Shown piece after piece: positions 1 to 11,000 of a stretch of 64,000 bases of DNA. Below the pieces are notes generated by a model. It was not told where the DNA came from, made no database searches, and was given only the letters and a program-made list of their open reading frames with translations. The position numbers and the translations under genes are program-made. The stretch is from Perilla frutescens (taxonomy: Eukaryota; Streptophyta; Magnoliopsida; Lamiales; Lamiaceae): contig BRKX01000002.1 in the NCBI GenBank assembly GCA_026008535.1, forward strand, positions 62,121,170 to 62,185,169, given 5' to 3'. Positions within the stretch are counted from its first letter, which is position 1. Each line of letters opens with the position of its first letter.

Positions 1-257
1 AATCTATAAAGTTTTCTTTTCTTTCTTTTTTTTTTTGATAAATTGAGGGTTGTGACTGTGAGTTTCCAAATGAAATTTCAATCCGTTGGACATCGCTTCC
101 ATCCATTCACTTTGGAAAAAATTTAAGTTCGAGAAAACGAATCTTTTGATATAAGAATTAATGACCAACACAGGATTTCAATAAAGAATTAGGCCATTAA
201 AAATTTATTTTTTTATTAGGAGAAGATAGCAGTGGACGGATATTAGAGACTTTTATT
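1..257. other. AT-rich intergenic sequence
   Basis: No gene or RNA is recognisable here. The sequence is AT-rich with short homopolymers and runs into the repeat that begins near 258. Confidence 0.6.
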
Positions 258-505
258 TTGAGGCAATAACTATTTTAGCCATTTGAACTTTTAAAAGATT
301 TATTTTAGCCACTAACTTTAAAACATATTTATTTTAGTCACTTTGGACGAATATGCCCCTGTGCGCGCTGGACACTGCATGCTAGGGTTGCACGCATGCG
401 CGCTAGGGGTGCGCGCAACACGCGAGGGTAAAATCGTCATTCTGGCTAAAATAAATTTTTTTAAAGTTTAACCGGCTAGTTTTATATATTACCACCTTTT
501 ATTTT
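258..505. mobile_element. Short TIR element with GC-rich core
   Basis: The left end (about 258-350) has alternating 'ttttagcca' and 'aacttttaaaagattta' type motifs. The right end (about 425-500) is their inverted, imperfect copy (ggctaaaataaattt). The core, 350-425, is strikingly GC-rich with repeated gcgcgc/gcatgc motifs. The same terminal sequences bound the larger element at 2288-3955, so this looks like a deleted, non-autonomous relative. The superfamily is not certain, and I could not define a target-site duplication. Confidence 0.5.
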
Positions 506-717
506 TATTTATAAGGATTTAAGTATGGGGTTTATACCTTGTAAGAATATATATGTCTAAAAAAATAATATTTATAATTCAATTGCATCAGGGGGCTTGT
601 GAATAGAAAAAAATGGGATTTTGGATAGAATCACCTAAAAGAAATAGACGAAAACTTGTATTAGATCGTCTAATGGATTCTCTTACGTTAAACGGGTCAA
701 AACCCGCGCCCCACGCG

Positions 718-772
718 CAGGCGCGTGAGCTGCACGCGCCCCCACGCGCGGCCCGTGTAGCTCACGCGCCTG
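718..772. repeat. GC-rich perfect inverted repeat (14-bp arms)
   Basis: Positions 718-731 (caggcgcgtgagct) and 759-772 (agctcacgcgcctg) are exact reverse complements. The 27-bp loop between them is rich in cacgcgc. The motif lies in an isolated GC island inside AT-rich DNA. A hairpin is possible, but no transcript or function can be inferred. Confidence 0.6.
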
Positions 773-1071
773 TGCAATGTTTTTTTCTTCCTATTTCGGT
801 TCTGTTGGGCCAACAACCCACTTTCTTCTTTCTTCTTCGTTTTTTCTTTCTTTTTTCTTATTTCTTGTTCGTTTGTTTTTTTTTTCTTTTTTTATTTTAA
901 TAATTATTGTATATTAAGCACAATACACGAGTTCACGCGTTAGCGTCGTGCGAGACATCGAATAAAAAATAATAAATTAATTCAATTTAATTTTAGGTTA
1001 TATATTTATTTCAAAAATTAATTTTTTTTTGAAATGAAAAATATAACCTGAAAATAAATTGAATTTAAAAA

Positions 1072-1215
1072 AAGCATCACTAATTGCAGAAGAAAGTATC
1101 ACTAATTAGAAAGAAAAGTATCACTAATTTGCAGAAGAAAGTATCACTAATTAGAAGAAAAGTATCACTAATTGCAGAAGAAAGTATCACTAATTAGAAA
1201 GAAAAATATCAGTAC
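1072..1215. repeat. Tandem repeat, 'agtatcactaatt' family
   Basis: The phrase 'agtatcactaatt', followed alternately by gcagaagaa and agaaagaaa, recurs about six times. The inverse phrase (attagtgat, agtgatact, gaagtatcatta) recurs at about 1315-1505. The block therefore looks like the two ends of a decayed foldback-type repeat. No coding potential. Confidence 0.5.
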
Positions 1216-1524
1216 AAACATATTGCAATTCAAAAATTGAATCATTATCTACATAAAAAAAAATGTTGCAATTCAAAAATTGAACATGATAGTGAGTAGT
1301 AACTACTCATTATATTAGTGATGCTTCATTTTTTATTACGAGTGATACTTACTTCATAATTAATGATACTTATCTATTGTTAATTTAATAATTAATGCTT
1401 AATCATCGGTAATTTTCATTTTAATGAAAATATAACTTTTATCTGGTGAAGTATCATTAACTATGATGTGAAGTATCATTAATTATGGATGAAGTATCAT
1501 TAATAAAATCATTATAAAAGAACA

Positions 1525-1830
1525 CGGAAAAAAAAAGAAGGAAAACTGCTAAAAAAGAAGGAAAAAAAACTTCCAAAGATGTTGCCAAAGAAAAAAAAAG
1601 AAGAAGAAGAAAAGAAAAAAAAAAGAAGAAAAACACGTTTCTGAAGAAAAGGAAAAAAAAAAAAGCAAAAGTGGAGAACACGTTTTTGGAAGGAAGAAAA
1701 AAAAAACAGAGAAAGAGCTAACACGTTTTTGATAAAGAAAAAAAAAGAAATTAAAAATTGAATATAAAAAAAAGGGAAGGGGGGAGATCATTAAAAAAAT
1801 AAAAAAGAAAAGAAATAAGCTCAAACACAT
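1525..1830. repeat. Purine-rich low-complexity tract
   Basis: An uninterrupted run of A/G-rich sequence (aaaaaagaagg, gaagaagaaaag) with a repeated 'acacgttt' motif. Apparent reading frames on the minus strand are poly-Phe/Ser artefacts of this composition and are not genes. Confidence 0.7.
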
Positions 1831-2287
1831 TTGAACAAATTCATATTAATAAATTTAAGGTCAGTTTAAGTTCTAATATTTCTCTTCTAACTAAGGGAGT
1901 AATGTTGGAGTCACTCAAGTCCATCTAATTTTATCAGGTATTATCAATTAAATTAAAATTCAATTTAAATCAATTGAATAATTTAAATAATATAAATCAC
2001 GTAGAAGTGGGTCATTAGACTTTCATTTCGATTCTTTATTTGAAATAAATTATTTTAGCTAAAAGGTCTAAATATCAATAAACAGTCTAAACTATACTAT
2101 TTTAGCTAAAAGGTCTAACACTAAACTATACTCCAAATTTCAAGTGGATAACTATTTGGATTTTAGATCAATTAGAGTACCCTCCAACTTCCTAAAACAA
2201 TTTAATTGAGGCCCGCAGCTATGTCCACAGTAATTATTTTGAAAAAATAATAATAAAAAAAGAGGTATTGCCGTAAAATTTCCTTGA
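1831..2287. other. AT-rich intergenic sequence
   Basis: No gene is recognised. The phrase 'ttttagctaaaaggtctaa' occurs twice (about 2051 and 2100), which suggests a small local duplication. Confidence 0.5.
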
Positions 2288-2420
2288 GGTAAAAATTATT
2301 TTAGCCATTTAAATTTTTAAAAAAATTATTTTAACCAGTAAGTTTTAAACATATTTTTTTTAGCCACTTTGGACCAAAATGCCCTTTAGACATAAAAAAA
2401 ATAAAAAATATCAAATCTGC

Positions 2421-2690
2421 TTTTATCTTCATCTTCATCTTTAGATCTGTTCTTCATCTTCAGATCTGTTCTTCATCTTCAGAAAGAGAATTAAAATATC
2501 ATTGATCTTCATCTTCATTTTCAGATTTGCTTTTCATCTTCATCGCCAATCTTCATCTTCATCGTTGATCTTTATCTTCAGATCTGCTTTTCATCTTCAT
2601 CTTCATCGTCAATCTTCATCTTCATCGTCGATCTTCATCTTCATCGTTGATCTTCATTTCTTGGACTATAATTCTCGTCATAGTTCGTCC
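2421..2690. repeat. (CTTCAT)n / AGATCTG low-complexity repeat
   Basis: Irregular reiterations of cttcatcttcat, cttcagatctg and catcgtcgatc. The short plus-strand frame across it is compositional and is not considered coding. Confidence 0.7.
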
Positions 2691-2829
2691 ATGTCGAGTT
2701 AGTGCAGTGAGCACTGAAGTTCGACTTTTACAAAAAAAAAGTGATTTTGTTCTTAACTGCGCGCTGGATTGTTCTTAAGTGTGCGCAAGACCCGGCGCGC
2801 ACAAGGCATGCGCACACGCAGATATTGAC

Positions 2830-3230
2830 AGAACACATCGGCAGACTATCGTCGGACTATCGGCATGACATCGGTTGATAATTTCTGTACATCGGCAGAA
2901 CAACTGTTGATAATTTGGCCTCAGGTGCGCGTGATTTTCTTCTTAACTGCACCCACAAGCATGCGCGCACAAAGTAAGCGCACGCGCAGACATCGGCAGA
3001 ACACATTGGTAGACTATTGGCATGACATCGGTTGATAATTTCTGTGCATCGGCAGAACAACTGTTGATAATTTGGCCTCAGGTGCGCGTGATTTTCTTCT
3101 TGTGGGCGTCCACAAGCATGCGTGCATAAGGCATGCGCGCACAAAGTAAGCGTGCGCGCAGACATCGGTTGATAATTTATGTGCATCGGCAGAACAACTG
3201 TTGATAATTTGGCCTCAGGTGCGCGCGATT
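2830..3230. repeat. Three tandem copies, unit 137-157 bp
   Basis: The phrases 'catcggttgataattt', 'cggcagaacaactgttg' and 'tttggcctcaggtgcgcg' recur in the same order. The 'ttggcctcagg' anchor lies at about 2914, 3071 and 3208, giving spacings of 157 and 137 bp. Units are rich in gcatgcgcgc and differ by internal deletions. The minus-strand frame over it is a repeat artefact. Confidence 0.75.
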
Positions 3231-3723
3231 TTCTTCTTAACTACGCTCACAAGCATGCGCGCAGGGCCTCGCACGCAGTTAAGAACATCATTTTTCCAGA
3301 TTTTTCGAAAGTTGCAGAAATACTTCATTTTTTCTAGATTTTCAAATATCAACTATATTAGTGGTACTTTTATTGTCAAAGCATGTCTATTATGTGTAGA
3401 AAACAAACTTCAAACTTCAAAAACAAACAACATCTAACAATCTAACAATATTCTTCGAATTAAATTTCCCCCAAATCAAACTTAAAAAAAACACCTAACA
3501 ATCTAACAATATTATTAATAATTAGATCTGAAACATACACATGTTGGAGAAGAATTTTCTATTTCTTTGCTTGAATTTTCAAAGTTGACGGCTCGTTAGT
3601 GGAGAAATGTGGAGAGAGAGATCTTCACTTGAATTTTCGGAGGTTGACGACTTGAATCTGGAAAAATCTTCGCTTGAATTTTCAGTGTTGCAGATTCCAT
3701 TAGTGTTGAAGAAGATGAGATGT

Positions 3724-3726
<3 letters not shown>

Positions 3727-3759
<33 letters not shown>
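3727..3759. repeat. (GA)n microsatellite
   Basis: An uninterrupted GA dinucleotide run of about 16 units lies near the right end of the surrounding TIR element. Confidence 0.9.
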
Positions 3760-3764
<5 letters not shown>

Positions 3765-4042
3765 CCAAAATCCCATTTCAAAATGTGAAATGTGAATCGC
3801 GCGCGGTTGAATGGTGGGGGGAATTGAAATAGGTTAAAAATAAATATAAGGGTAATATAGTAATTCTGGCCAAATAAAATATGTTTAAAAGTTACTGACT
3901 AAAATAAATCTTTTAAAAGTTTGACTGACTAGTTCCATATATTCCTACAATTTTCTCTTCAACCAACGCGTGTCTCATGTTAGTCAATTTTAAAAGTTGA
4001 ATGGTCTAATTAAATTGAAGCCGAGATTTGGGAGCCATTTTG

Positions 4043-4372
4043 GTGTTGGAGTTTACGGCTAGCAAAAATTTATCTCACATATGGTTAGAGACGGATTCAT
4101 CTTTGGTCTAGGGAATTTTTTTTATGAAGATCGGAATTGTTCCTTGGAGGGTCAAAGCGAGATTTATTCGGGTTATGCAGTATATTAATGGAATTCAATT
4201 TCGTGTTTCTCACATTTACAGAGAAGGCAACCAAGTAGTGGATAAAATGTCAAATCAAAGTATCCATCAGGATGGTGACAATCTTCCATTCCAGATATGG
4301 TGGCAGCCTTCCATTCCAGATATTCAGCCTCTGATTCTTGACTTTTTAGAAATGGCTATTTTAGAGCCAGTT
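4043..4372 (+). pseudogene. Retroelement RNase H domain fragment
   Basis: The first frame (4043-4111) reads ...TASKNLSHIWLETDSSLV and then hits TAG. The 'LETDS' motif matches the second catalytic Asp region of plant RNase H-like domains (RVT_3 type, found in LINE-derived and host-like proteins). After a frame change the sequence continues as VPWRVKARFIRVM and then RVSHIYREGNQVVDKMSN, the typical C-terminal end of that domain (usually 'HVYREGN.vAD.LA'). The stop, frame break and isolated position make it a dead fragment of a non-LTR retrotransposon or a related RNase H gene. No reverse transcriptase is visible next to it. Confidence 0.7.
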
Positions 4373-4499
4373 ATAAAGATTAATTTTGTTGCTATTTTAT
4401 TTGTAGGTGTTTTGTTTCTGATAAGTCATAAATATTGGATCTTTATTATCTATATTTTTATATATTTGAGATTTAACATATTATTTTTATGATTATTGC

Positions 4500-5570
4500 A
4501 GGAAAAATATGAGAAAGGAAAGAACCATTCACATTTATGAAAGAATCAGAAGAATAAGGAAATAAATTAATAAAACGATGATGAAAGAGAGAACAGTCGG
4601 TTCTGAAGGAAGAAATCGGTGATTGCTTAGCAAAAATCACGATATGCCTTGATGACTCTTAAATTATTATTTGCCTATATAAAGTTATGAGGTCATTTGG
4701 AAGAGGCATTCCGGTTTTGATATACAGTTTGTAGACAATTCTCTATTAGTTTTATCGTTGTTTATTTTAATTCCACTTCATCATATTTTATAATGATCGC
4801 TTGTATTAGGTTCAATATGAGTGGCTAAGTTATTTTTCGGAATGAGATTATAATGATTTTGGTATGCCCATATCGTGAGGTTTAATCGTTTTTACACAAT
4901 TCACACACTGATACCTTTATTATGCTCCGAGATAGCAAGTTTATATTCTGAATTGATTAATTGTGTAGTGGTCAATATACAACTAGTTGATTAAGGATTA
5001 AAATCAATCGAATTCGATGGATCTGTAATTGTCTAATCGGTTTGATAAGTGGTAAGGCTAACTTTCTTTGCTAGTGGGCATATAGGGATATTATGGACAT
5101 ATGGGTCCGTATGCCTATAATATAACTGAGTTTCTCTAATTCATAATGTTATTGATTAATTAAATCTATTAAGGGTCTTGCAGCTTGTTAATTAATAAGA
5201 AATTGAATAATAAGGGTTCTTTTATTTGATAACACTTAAGGAGAAATGAGGAATGCGTTAGCGGGTTCCGGTATTCCATAACTAGTTTGTTTGATATTTG
5301 AATTGATATTTTTGCACCAATGAACGAAATGAGGCATACGACTATTAATTATAATCTCAATCCGACTTTTATATATTGATTACTCATTTTATTACAGTTG
5401 ATTAGTTAAACAAGTATTCTTTCAAAACCCCCCCAAATTACAGTTGAAAGAAGAATACACTGTTCTCTGAGGATTCGACCTGTACTTCCCACCTACTACA
5501 CCCATTTGAACATTCGAAAGAACAGTTTTATTTTTGGCGCGTGACGACCGTGTACCAATTTCCCGTATTT
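4500..5570 (+). mobile_element. Decayed LTR-retrotransposon end
   Basis: The stretch ends with a block reading gaggattcgacctgtacttc, then cattcgaaag, then 'ttttggcgcgtgacgaccg'. This resembles the LTR-3'-end/primer-binding region of plant Ty3/Gypsy elements. A related block occurs in the opposite orientation at about 22195-22300. The rest is AT-rich with gggcatat/atgggtccg phrases typical of the same LTR family. No open polyprotein remains and no matching second LTR was found nearby. Confidence 0.4.
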
Positions 5571-5720
5571 ATTTGTATTTTCGGAACTTTACTGTTTTTT
5601 TCCTTTGATTTTTAGTTAATAATATACAACTCATTAAATAAATAAAGCATAAAAGCTTGTATTCTTTTAGTGGGAAAATTTACCCTACCACATGGATAGT
5701 ATCTACAAACCATTAAAATC

Positions 5721-5975
5721 ATGTCACACAAACAATACTTTGAAAAAAATTATCATTGTGGCACGATATCAAAGGATTGCGGATACTACCCATGCAAGAA
5801 TTTTCCTCTCAGCATTGTGAGATATATTCCTAATGTACTTGGGCGAAACTATGTGGAGCCAAGAGAAATCAACAAAATAAGTTGTTTCTTCTACAAAAAC
5901 TACACATTTACACTATGTTATAATACTCCTGTATCACCGGAAGAGCTAGGTCAAAATGGCACTCCAGTGCTGTAG
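5721..5975 (+). CDS. Unassigned 84-codon ORF, cysteine-rich
   Basis: A short open frame starting MSHKQYFEKNYHCGTISKD contains several cysteines (CGTISKDCGYYPC..., ISCFF..., TLCYN). The spacing is faintly like the cysteine-rich extracellular regions of plant receptor-like kinases, but no diagnostic motif is present and there is no signal peptide. It may be an exon remnant or chance. It sits just outside the left edge of the large inverted repeat and has no copy at the right edge. Confidence 0.2.
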   Translation: MSHKQYFEKNYHCGTISKDCGYYPCKNFPLSIVRYIPNVLGRNYVEPREINKISCFFYKNYTFTLCYNTPVSPEELGQNGTPVL

Positions 5976-6038
5976 CTACCAAAATATTTGACAAATTCTG
6001 CTCTTTGTAGATATAATCATCCTAATTCACACCTTAAA

Positions 6039-6292
6039 TGTTGCACTCCACTTAAATGGGGTTCACTATACCCAAATATAATTTTAGAATTATATTTTAA
6101 TATTTAATTTTAAATTTTAAATTAATAACTCATTATTATGGTTGATTATTTCATAATTAAATTTCATGATTTTTTTAATTCAATTTTTTTTTTAAAATGT
6201 TGACTATGGTAATTTATGTTTTAATTAATTTTTATTATATAATAAATATTATTAAAATCATAAATTTGATATTTAAACACGAAAAAATACAA
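6039..6292. mobile_element. MITE at outer edge of left arm
   Basis: Begins gttgcactcc and ends near cacgaaaaaatacaac, a degraded inverted match. The AT-rich body (ttgattatttcataatt, aaaatcataaa) resembles the MITE at 43938-44285, which has clean gttgcactctt/aagagtgcaac ends. The outer breakpoint of the 10.45-kb inverted repeat falls exactly at this terminus. The mirror copy is at 37951-38202. Confidence 0.55.
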
Positions 6293-6563
6293 CATGAAAT
6301 TTAAACTGAGAATCATATCATGAGATTTACTCTTATACTCCCAGATTTAAATTACTAATTTTTCTTGTATTTTTGGCCACCACTATAATTAAGGGCCGAC
6401 AATAAATGCAAATAATTATTCCCTAGATGGCAACGCATCAAGAAAGAAAGGAGGGTTGAAAAAAAAAAAAAAAAAAAAAAAAGGAGGGTTGAAAGCTGTC
6501 TTCCATTATTAAGAAGACAGCTCTGAACGTCGTACAAAACCAATCTTCATTAGAACCATCAAC

Positions 6564-6742
6564 CTAGGCAACTATTGATTTTTTGGGGATTGTTGGTGTG
6601 ACATCTTTGTACTTGTGACTGCCATTCTCAGGACCTTTCTTTGATGAATCCATTTCAACTTCATGCTTGTTCCATTTCCTGATTCTTTCTGCTGCACATT
6701 TAGCTTCACCCCTTAGCCTTGATTTCTTGGACCTCGTATAGC
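6564..6742 (-). CDS. Unassigned last-exon-like segment (left copy)
   Basis: Reading leftward, an acceptor-like 'cacgtag' is followed by an open frame of about 59 codons rich in Lys/Arg/Glu (RSKKSRLRGEAKCAAERIRK, later KHEVEMDSSKKGPENG), ending ...PTIPKKSIVA and a TAG stop. Charge bias, the ordered hydrophilic composition and the splice-like boundary suggest a real terminal exon. I do not recognise the family, and the upstream exons are uncertain. The identical copy is at 37498-37676 on the plus strand. Confidence 0.35.
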
Positions 6743-7280
6743 CTACGTGTCAAGACACCAAACTAGGACCTCCCATCTTTTACACCCATCTCTGCAGGGA
6801 AGCAGCAACAACAACAAAATTTACTCTTTTGCGTATATATAATGTTCTCTCTTTCAACATCAAGACACCTAAGAGGTGTACATCAAGAAAACATGGCCAA
6901 CACCTTAAGGCTCAAACCAAACTCGATAAAAACCACAGCTTGCCTACTCACAAGGACCTGCAGGGGTGGTTCTGCTCCCCAAAAGCTTGTGGCAAATAAT
7001 CTATTCTATACATGTTTTGATATCTACAAATGTATAGTTTTATAGTTTTAGTACCCAAAATTACTATTGTTCTCTTTGGTCCCCTGAAATTAACACGTCT
7101 AGCTCCCCCTGCATAATCAATTTCTACATGGGAGAAAGACATCATCATCATACAGTGGTCAATATCAACAAATTATTTCGCTCTGAAATAAAATAATGTA
7201 GAACCAAGAAACTTTGCTTTGGGCAAAAATTTACAAAAATATTCACTCACAACTCCCTTCCCGTGTGGATTATGCAGAGA

Positions 7281-7343
<63 letters not shown>
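7281..7343. repeat. (AAT)n microsatellite
   Basis: About 21 uninterrupted ATA/AAT units. The mirror array in the right arm is at about 36899-36959. Confidence 0.9.
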
Positions 7344-7344
<1 letters not shown>

Positions 7345-7749
7345 CTCTTATCACATGCCACTCTTTGCGTAAATTCCTAACTCACACATTAAAACACATT
7401 AAATCTTCTACAAGAGAATGAGTCACTCGTGAAATGGAGGGTTCATTTCAACTTCAATGCAAATCCTTTCACATAATTCCCCCTACCTCCAAAACCCCAA
7501 AAGAAAAACAAAAAAAATATAATAATGGGAAAATGACAAAAACACATTCTCTCTCTTAGTTGAATATAACGCTGCCCCAGAATTAGAATACTCTCATTCT
7601 CGAGCATAAAAGGGAACAAATGCGAAATGCGACAAAAAAAAAAATCAATCAAAATAAAGAATAAATAAACTCAGATGAACAACATTAATCACCAAAATCA
7701 ACCCAAATGCTAGAAAACATTGAAAATTCTTCAGATTAAATGGACATAC

Positions 7750-7818
7750 CTTTGAGGAATGCAGGAACTTTAAAAAGCCCTCTGTTATCTTGTTCAACTG
7801 TATATTTTGAATAGTCAT
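7750..7818 (-). CDS. Possible first-exon segment (left copy), unassigned
   Basis: On the minus strand an ATG opens a 23-codon frame (MTIQNIQLNKITEGFLKFLH...) that ends at an excellent donor, AAAG/GTATGT. It could be the first coding exon of the gene whose last exon is suggested at 6564-6742. No connecting exons are secure and the protein is unrecognised. The mirror is 36422-36490. Confidence 0.25.
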
Positions 7819-8224
7819 TTGGGGGTGAGGGTGCGAGTTTGAATCAAAATAAAAAGGAGTGTTTCCTTCCAAGAGAAACTGCTGCTAATTATGTTTACAG
7901 CCTTTGTGTTGAATGGTTTGAATATATTTGGAAATAAATGCGAAATTCCATTCTGTATTGTAACTAAAACCCAAAACCCCGTCTTCTATATTCATTCTAC
8001 CTCTCTGGATGCTGAGGTGGCTAATGAGAGTTGCCACGTGTCGCAAAGCAAACTTTTTACTGATTGCTTTGTTTGTATGGCAATTGGCAGAGTGGATTGC
8101 TTGAGGGGAAAGCAACTTCCGTTTCTTGGCTTCACCTGTTTTTCAATCCCACATCTCTGTTCACTCAAACTAATTTGGTGGTATTCATTCAAAATGGGAT
8201 GGGTTTTCAATTTTCAGTTTTAAA

Positions 8225-9691
8225 GTAATACTAGTATTTCACCGGGGCAATAGTGGTGGTCAATCGATATAACATTATTTAGTTCAATTAATATCACACT
8301 CAATATCTCATTTTATGTTTGAATTTTTTTTTATAATTATTTTGTATATAATATTTCTCGCATTGTATTACAATTTTTTTATACACAAAATTAGATGCGG
8401 ATTAATTTAATTATATCTAATAATAATAACTCATATCGTTTAAAAAGTATCATGACCGTTTAATGCATGAAGTACATTTTATAATATTGAATAAAAATTA
8501 TATTTACTTGAGCATATTGAAAATAAAAATATAACATTTTCATTTAAGAACCTAGTAGAAAATCACCCAATAAAACGATCCCATTACAAATTAAAAATTC
8601 AAACAAAACTAAGTCACATACAAATCACATATTAATCTCTTCATTCACTCACGCCCTCAACAACATAACTCTTACGTAAAACATAAACCAAGCACCACAA
8701 ACATGATCAGATAAAAAAAATTAAATATTAAAAATCAAACTATCAAGAACCAAGACACAACATATTCCATAATTCAACACCTGATAAGGAATAATATCAT
8801 TAAAAATTAACAAATCAAAATCATAAACAATTAAGCAAAAAATAGTGAGAAAAAAATAAAATAAAATAAAATAACTACTGAAAACATGAGACAACATAAT
8901 CTTTCTTCATATAATAATAGCAAAATCGCATTAGATTTCAGGTTTACAAAATTATAAAATTTTTAAATTTTAAATACACTAAAAACTTAGGCATTGCATA
9001 TAAAAATTATTTTTCCTAATAAAAGCATAATGATTCACGTAAGCAGCATAAATTCCTCCAATAGCAGCCTCTGCTCAAAGTTGTTTTATATACATTCTTT
9101 GCAGCTCATCAATGGCCATGACCTTTTATGATGCGTTGCATACAACATTCTCCTTTTCTCCTTCAAGATTCCGGTGAATACGGGTTTGACCTCTTTGTCA
9201 TTGAGCTTTCTCGTGATGATAGATTTTCTGCACAACCTTGTCATTGGTATGCATTATTAGCCGGACACCAAAAACAAACAGGATAAAATTAATTAACATG
9301 ACATCTATACAATACAAACAATCAATCGCAAAACGTAAACAAACTCGCGCTTAAAATATCGAACAATAATTTTCTAAAAACAAAACCAAATAGATCATAT
9401 ATTCAAGCAAAAGAATAACCAAAGACCTGAAAAATATATATGCAGTCAAATAAATTAGTAAAAACCTGTGATTTGATTCCTGATTATGCTAGCTTGTCAA
9501 TGCATTCTCGCCTGATAGGAATAACATCAAACTCAATTAATTCAAAAAAAGAAAATTAACATCCAATCTAACGATTATCAGTGAGACATGCTTTATGGTT
9601 TTGCATGATTGTCTCATAACTCACCCTTTGCTTGCCTCAACAGCCGTTCTACCTTATAGAATCAAACTTTTTATGTATATTTAGTCTCATC
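8225..9691. other. AT-rich arm sequence without a clear gene
   Basis: Mostly AT-rich DNA. Short splice-like pieces (for example the stretch mirrored at about 35000-35200, with KLNDKEVKPVFTGILKEK in one frame) look like a decayed gene, but stops and frame changes prevent assignment. Confidence 0.4.
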
Positions 9692-10796
9692 CAGGGATGA
9701 AAATATCGCGAAATATCGCAGATATATCGCGGATATATCGCAGATATTGACATTGCGATATGGATATTGGGGGAATATCTTTTTTCCCGAGTATCGATGA
9801 GAAATCGCAATATATCGCAATATATCGCAACATATCGCAATATATCGCGATTTTTTTAATATTTCTATAATATATTTTGATTTTTATTTAATACTATATA
9901 TTTTTGTGATCTTTTTTAGGTCTTCAATGTAATTATTTGAGTTGCAATATTCTTTGTTTTATAAAAACATTCACTTTGAAAAAAATATAAGAGAAAGAAG
10001 ACCGGGAAATCAACAGATGTCTTAGAAAGAAAAGTGAGATGCACGTGCACCGACTTTATTTTTTTATTTTTTCAGTTAGAGGACATGATAGACAAATCAC
10101 TAAAATTTTTCTCTCCATATATCACACGAAATTGAAATCTAAGATTGAATATAAATTATTTGCCAAATCTTGATTCTATGAATATGGGTGGCACTGATCA
10201 TAGTGATATGTCCCAAGATTCATATGCTTCTTACACATATGGGAGTTCACAAATTAATTGAACTACTCAAAATGCGTATCAACAAAATAATTGGGTCAGT
10301 GGACATTATCCAATTCATGGTGAAGCTGTTGGAAGAAATCAAGAAACATATCAAGCGCATGTGCATAATTATATCCATAATTACTCGAACGTGATAAGTT
10401 GGTACCAATATTGTTTAGAACAAGATGACATTCCATCCATCTACTATATTTGAACCTCATAGATCCTCATTTTGGTATTAATTGTACTTTATAATGTTTA
10501 TTTAGTCATTTTATGTTGTATTATGTATTATTTTGTCAAATGTATTGTCTCAGACGGTATTTATATAATGTATTATTCATATATTTGCTTTCAAAATACA
10601 ATTCTATCAAAAAAATTAGTGGAATATGTGCATAATAATATGTCATAATAGTTCCTAAAATTTCATACTAAATTTCCAAGATTTTAATATGATTTCCGTC
10701 ATTTTTTTCAATTTTCTGCGATATCGATATATCCGTCGATATATCTGTCAAATTGAAGTTGCGATATATGTTGCGATAGCGATATTTTCATCCTTG
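9692..10796. mobile_element. Non-autonomous hAT element (left copy)
   Basis: The 5' end is CAGGGATGAAAATATCGC and the 3' end is gcgatattttcatccttg, an inverted match. The CAGGGATGAAA terminus is characteristic of Ac-like hAT elements. It is flanked by a perfect 8-bp duplication GTCTCATC at 9684-9691 and 10797-10804. Subterminal regions are full of gatatatcgc motifs in both orientations, as expected for transposase-binding sites. There is no transposase ORF. This copy has 12 bp more than its mirror at 33458-34548, a duplicated gatatatcYgtc unit. Confidence 0.9.
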
Positions 10797-11000
10797 GTCT
10801 CATCGATCATCAATCAATGTCTCACGATTAGCACTAACTGCTATATATATATATACATAAAAGTAAAAGATGCTTCGGAAAACTCCATCAAGTTCAAGGC
10901 AACCACAATGGCTATTATGAGAAAATTCGAGCTATTGAAAATTATAACATAAATCAATTCAAAAGTGAAGGTTGCGAATAAGATTCATTAAACGGCATAC

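Larger units (their letters stand above)
2288..3955. mobile_element. TIR element, about 1.67 kb, with internal GC-rich tandem repeats
   Basis: The left end (about 2288-2385) and right end (about 3845-3945) are imperfect inverted copies sharing 'acttttaaaaga', 'ttttaaacatatttt' and 'ttttagcca/tggcca' motifs. They are the same terminal family as the element at 258-505. Inside are a pyrimidine (cttcat)n block, a set of 137-157 bp tandem repeats with gcatgcgcgc motifs, and a GA microsatellite. There is no transposase, so it is non-autonomous. Long TIRs suggest a Mutator-like origin, but no target-site duplication could be fixed. Confidence 0.5.

Noticed and set aside
1457..1830. Poly-Phe/Ser minus-strand frames
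   Set aside because: Read from an A/G-rich low-complexity tract and not protein-like.
2857..3186. 109-codon minus-strand frame with repeated CAHALCTHACG-like segments
   Set aside because: Encoded by tandem DNA repeats; no start context or domain, so a repeat artefact.
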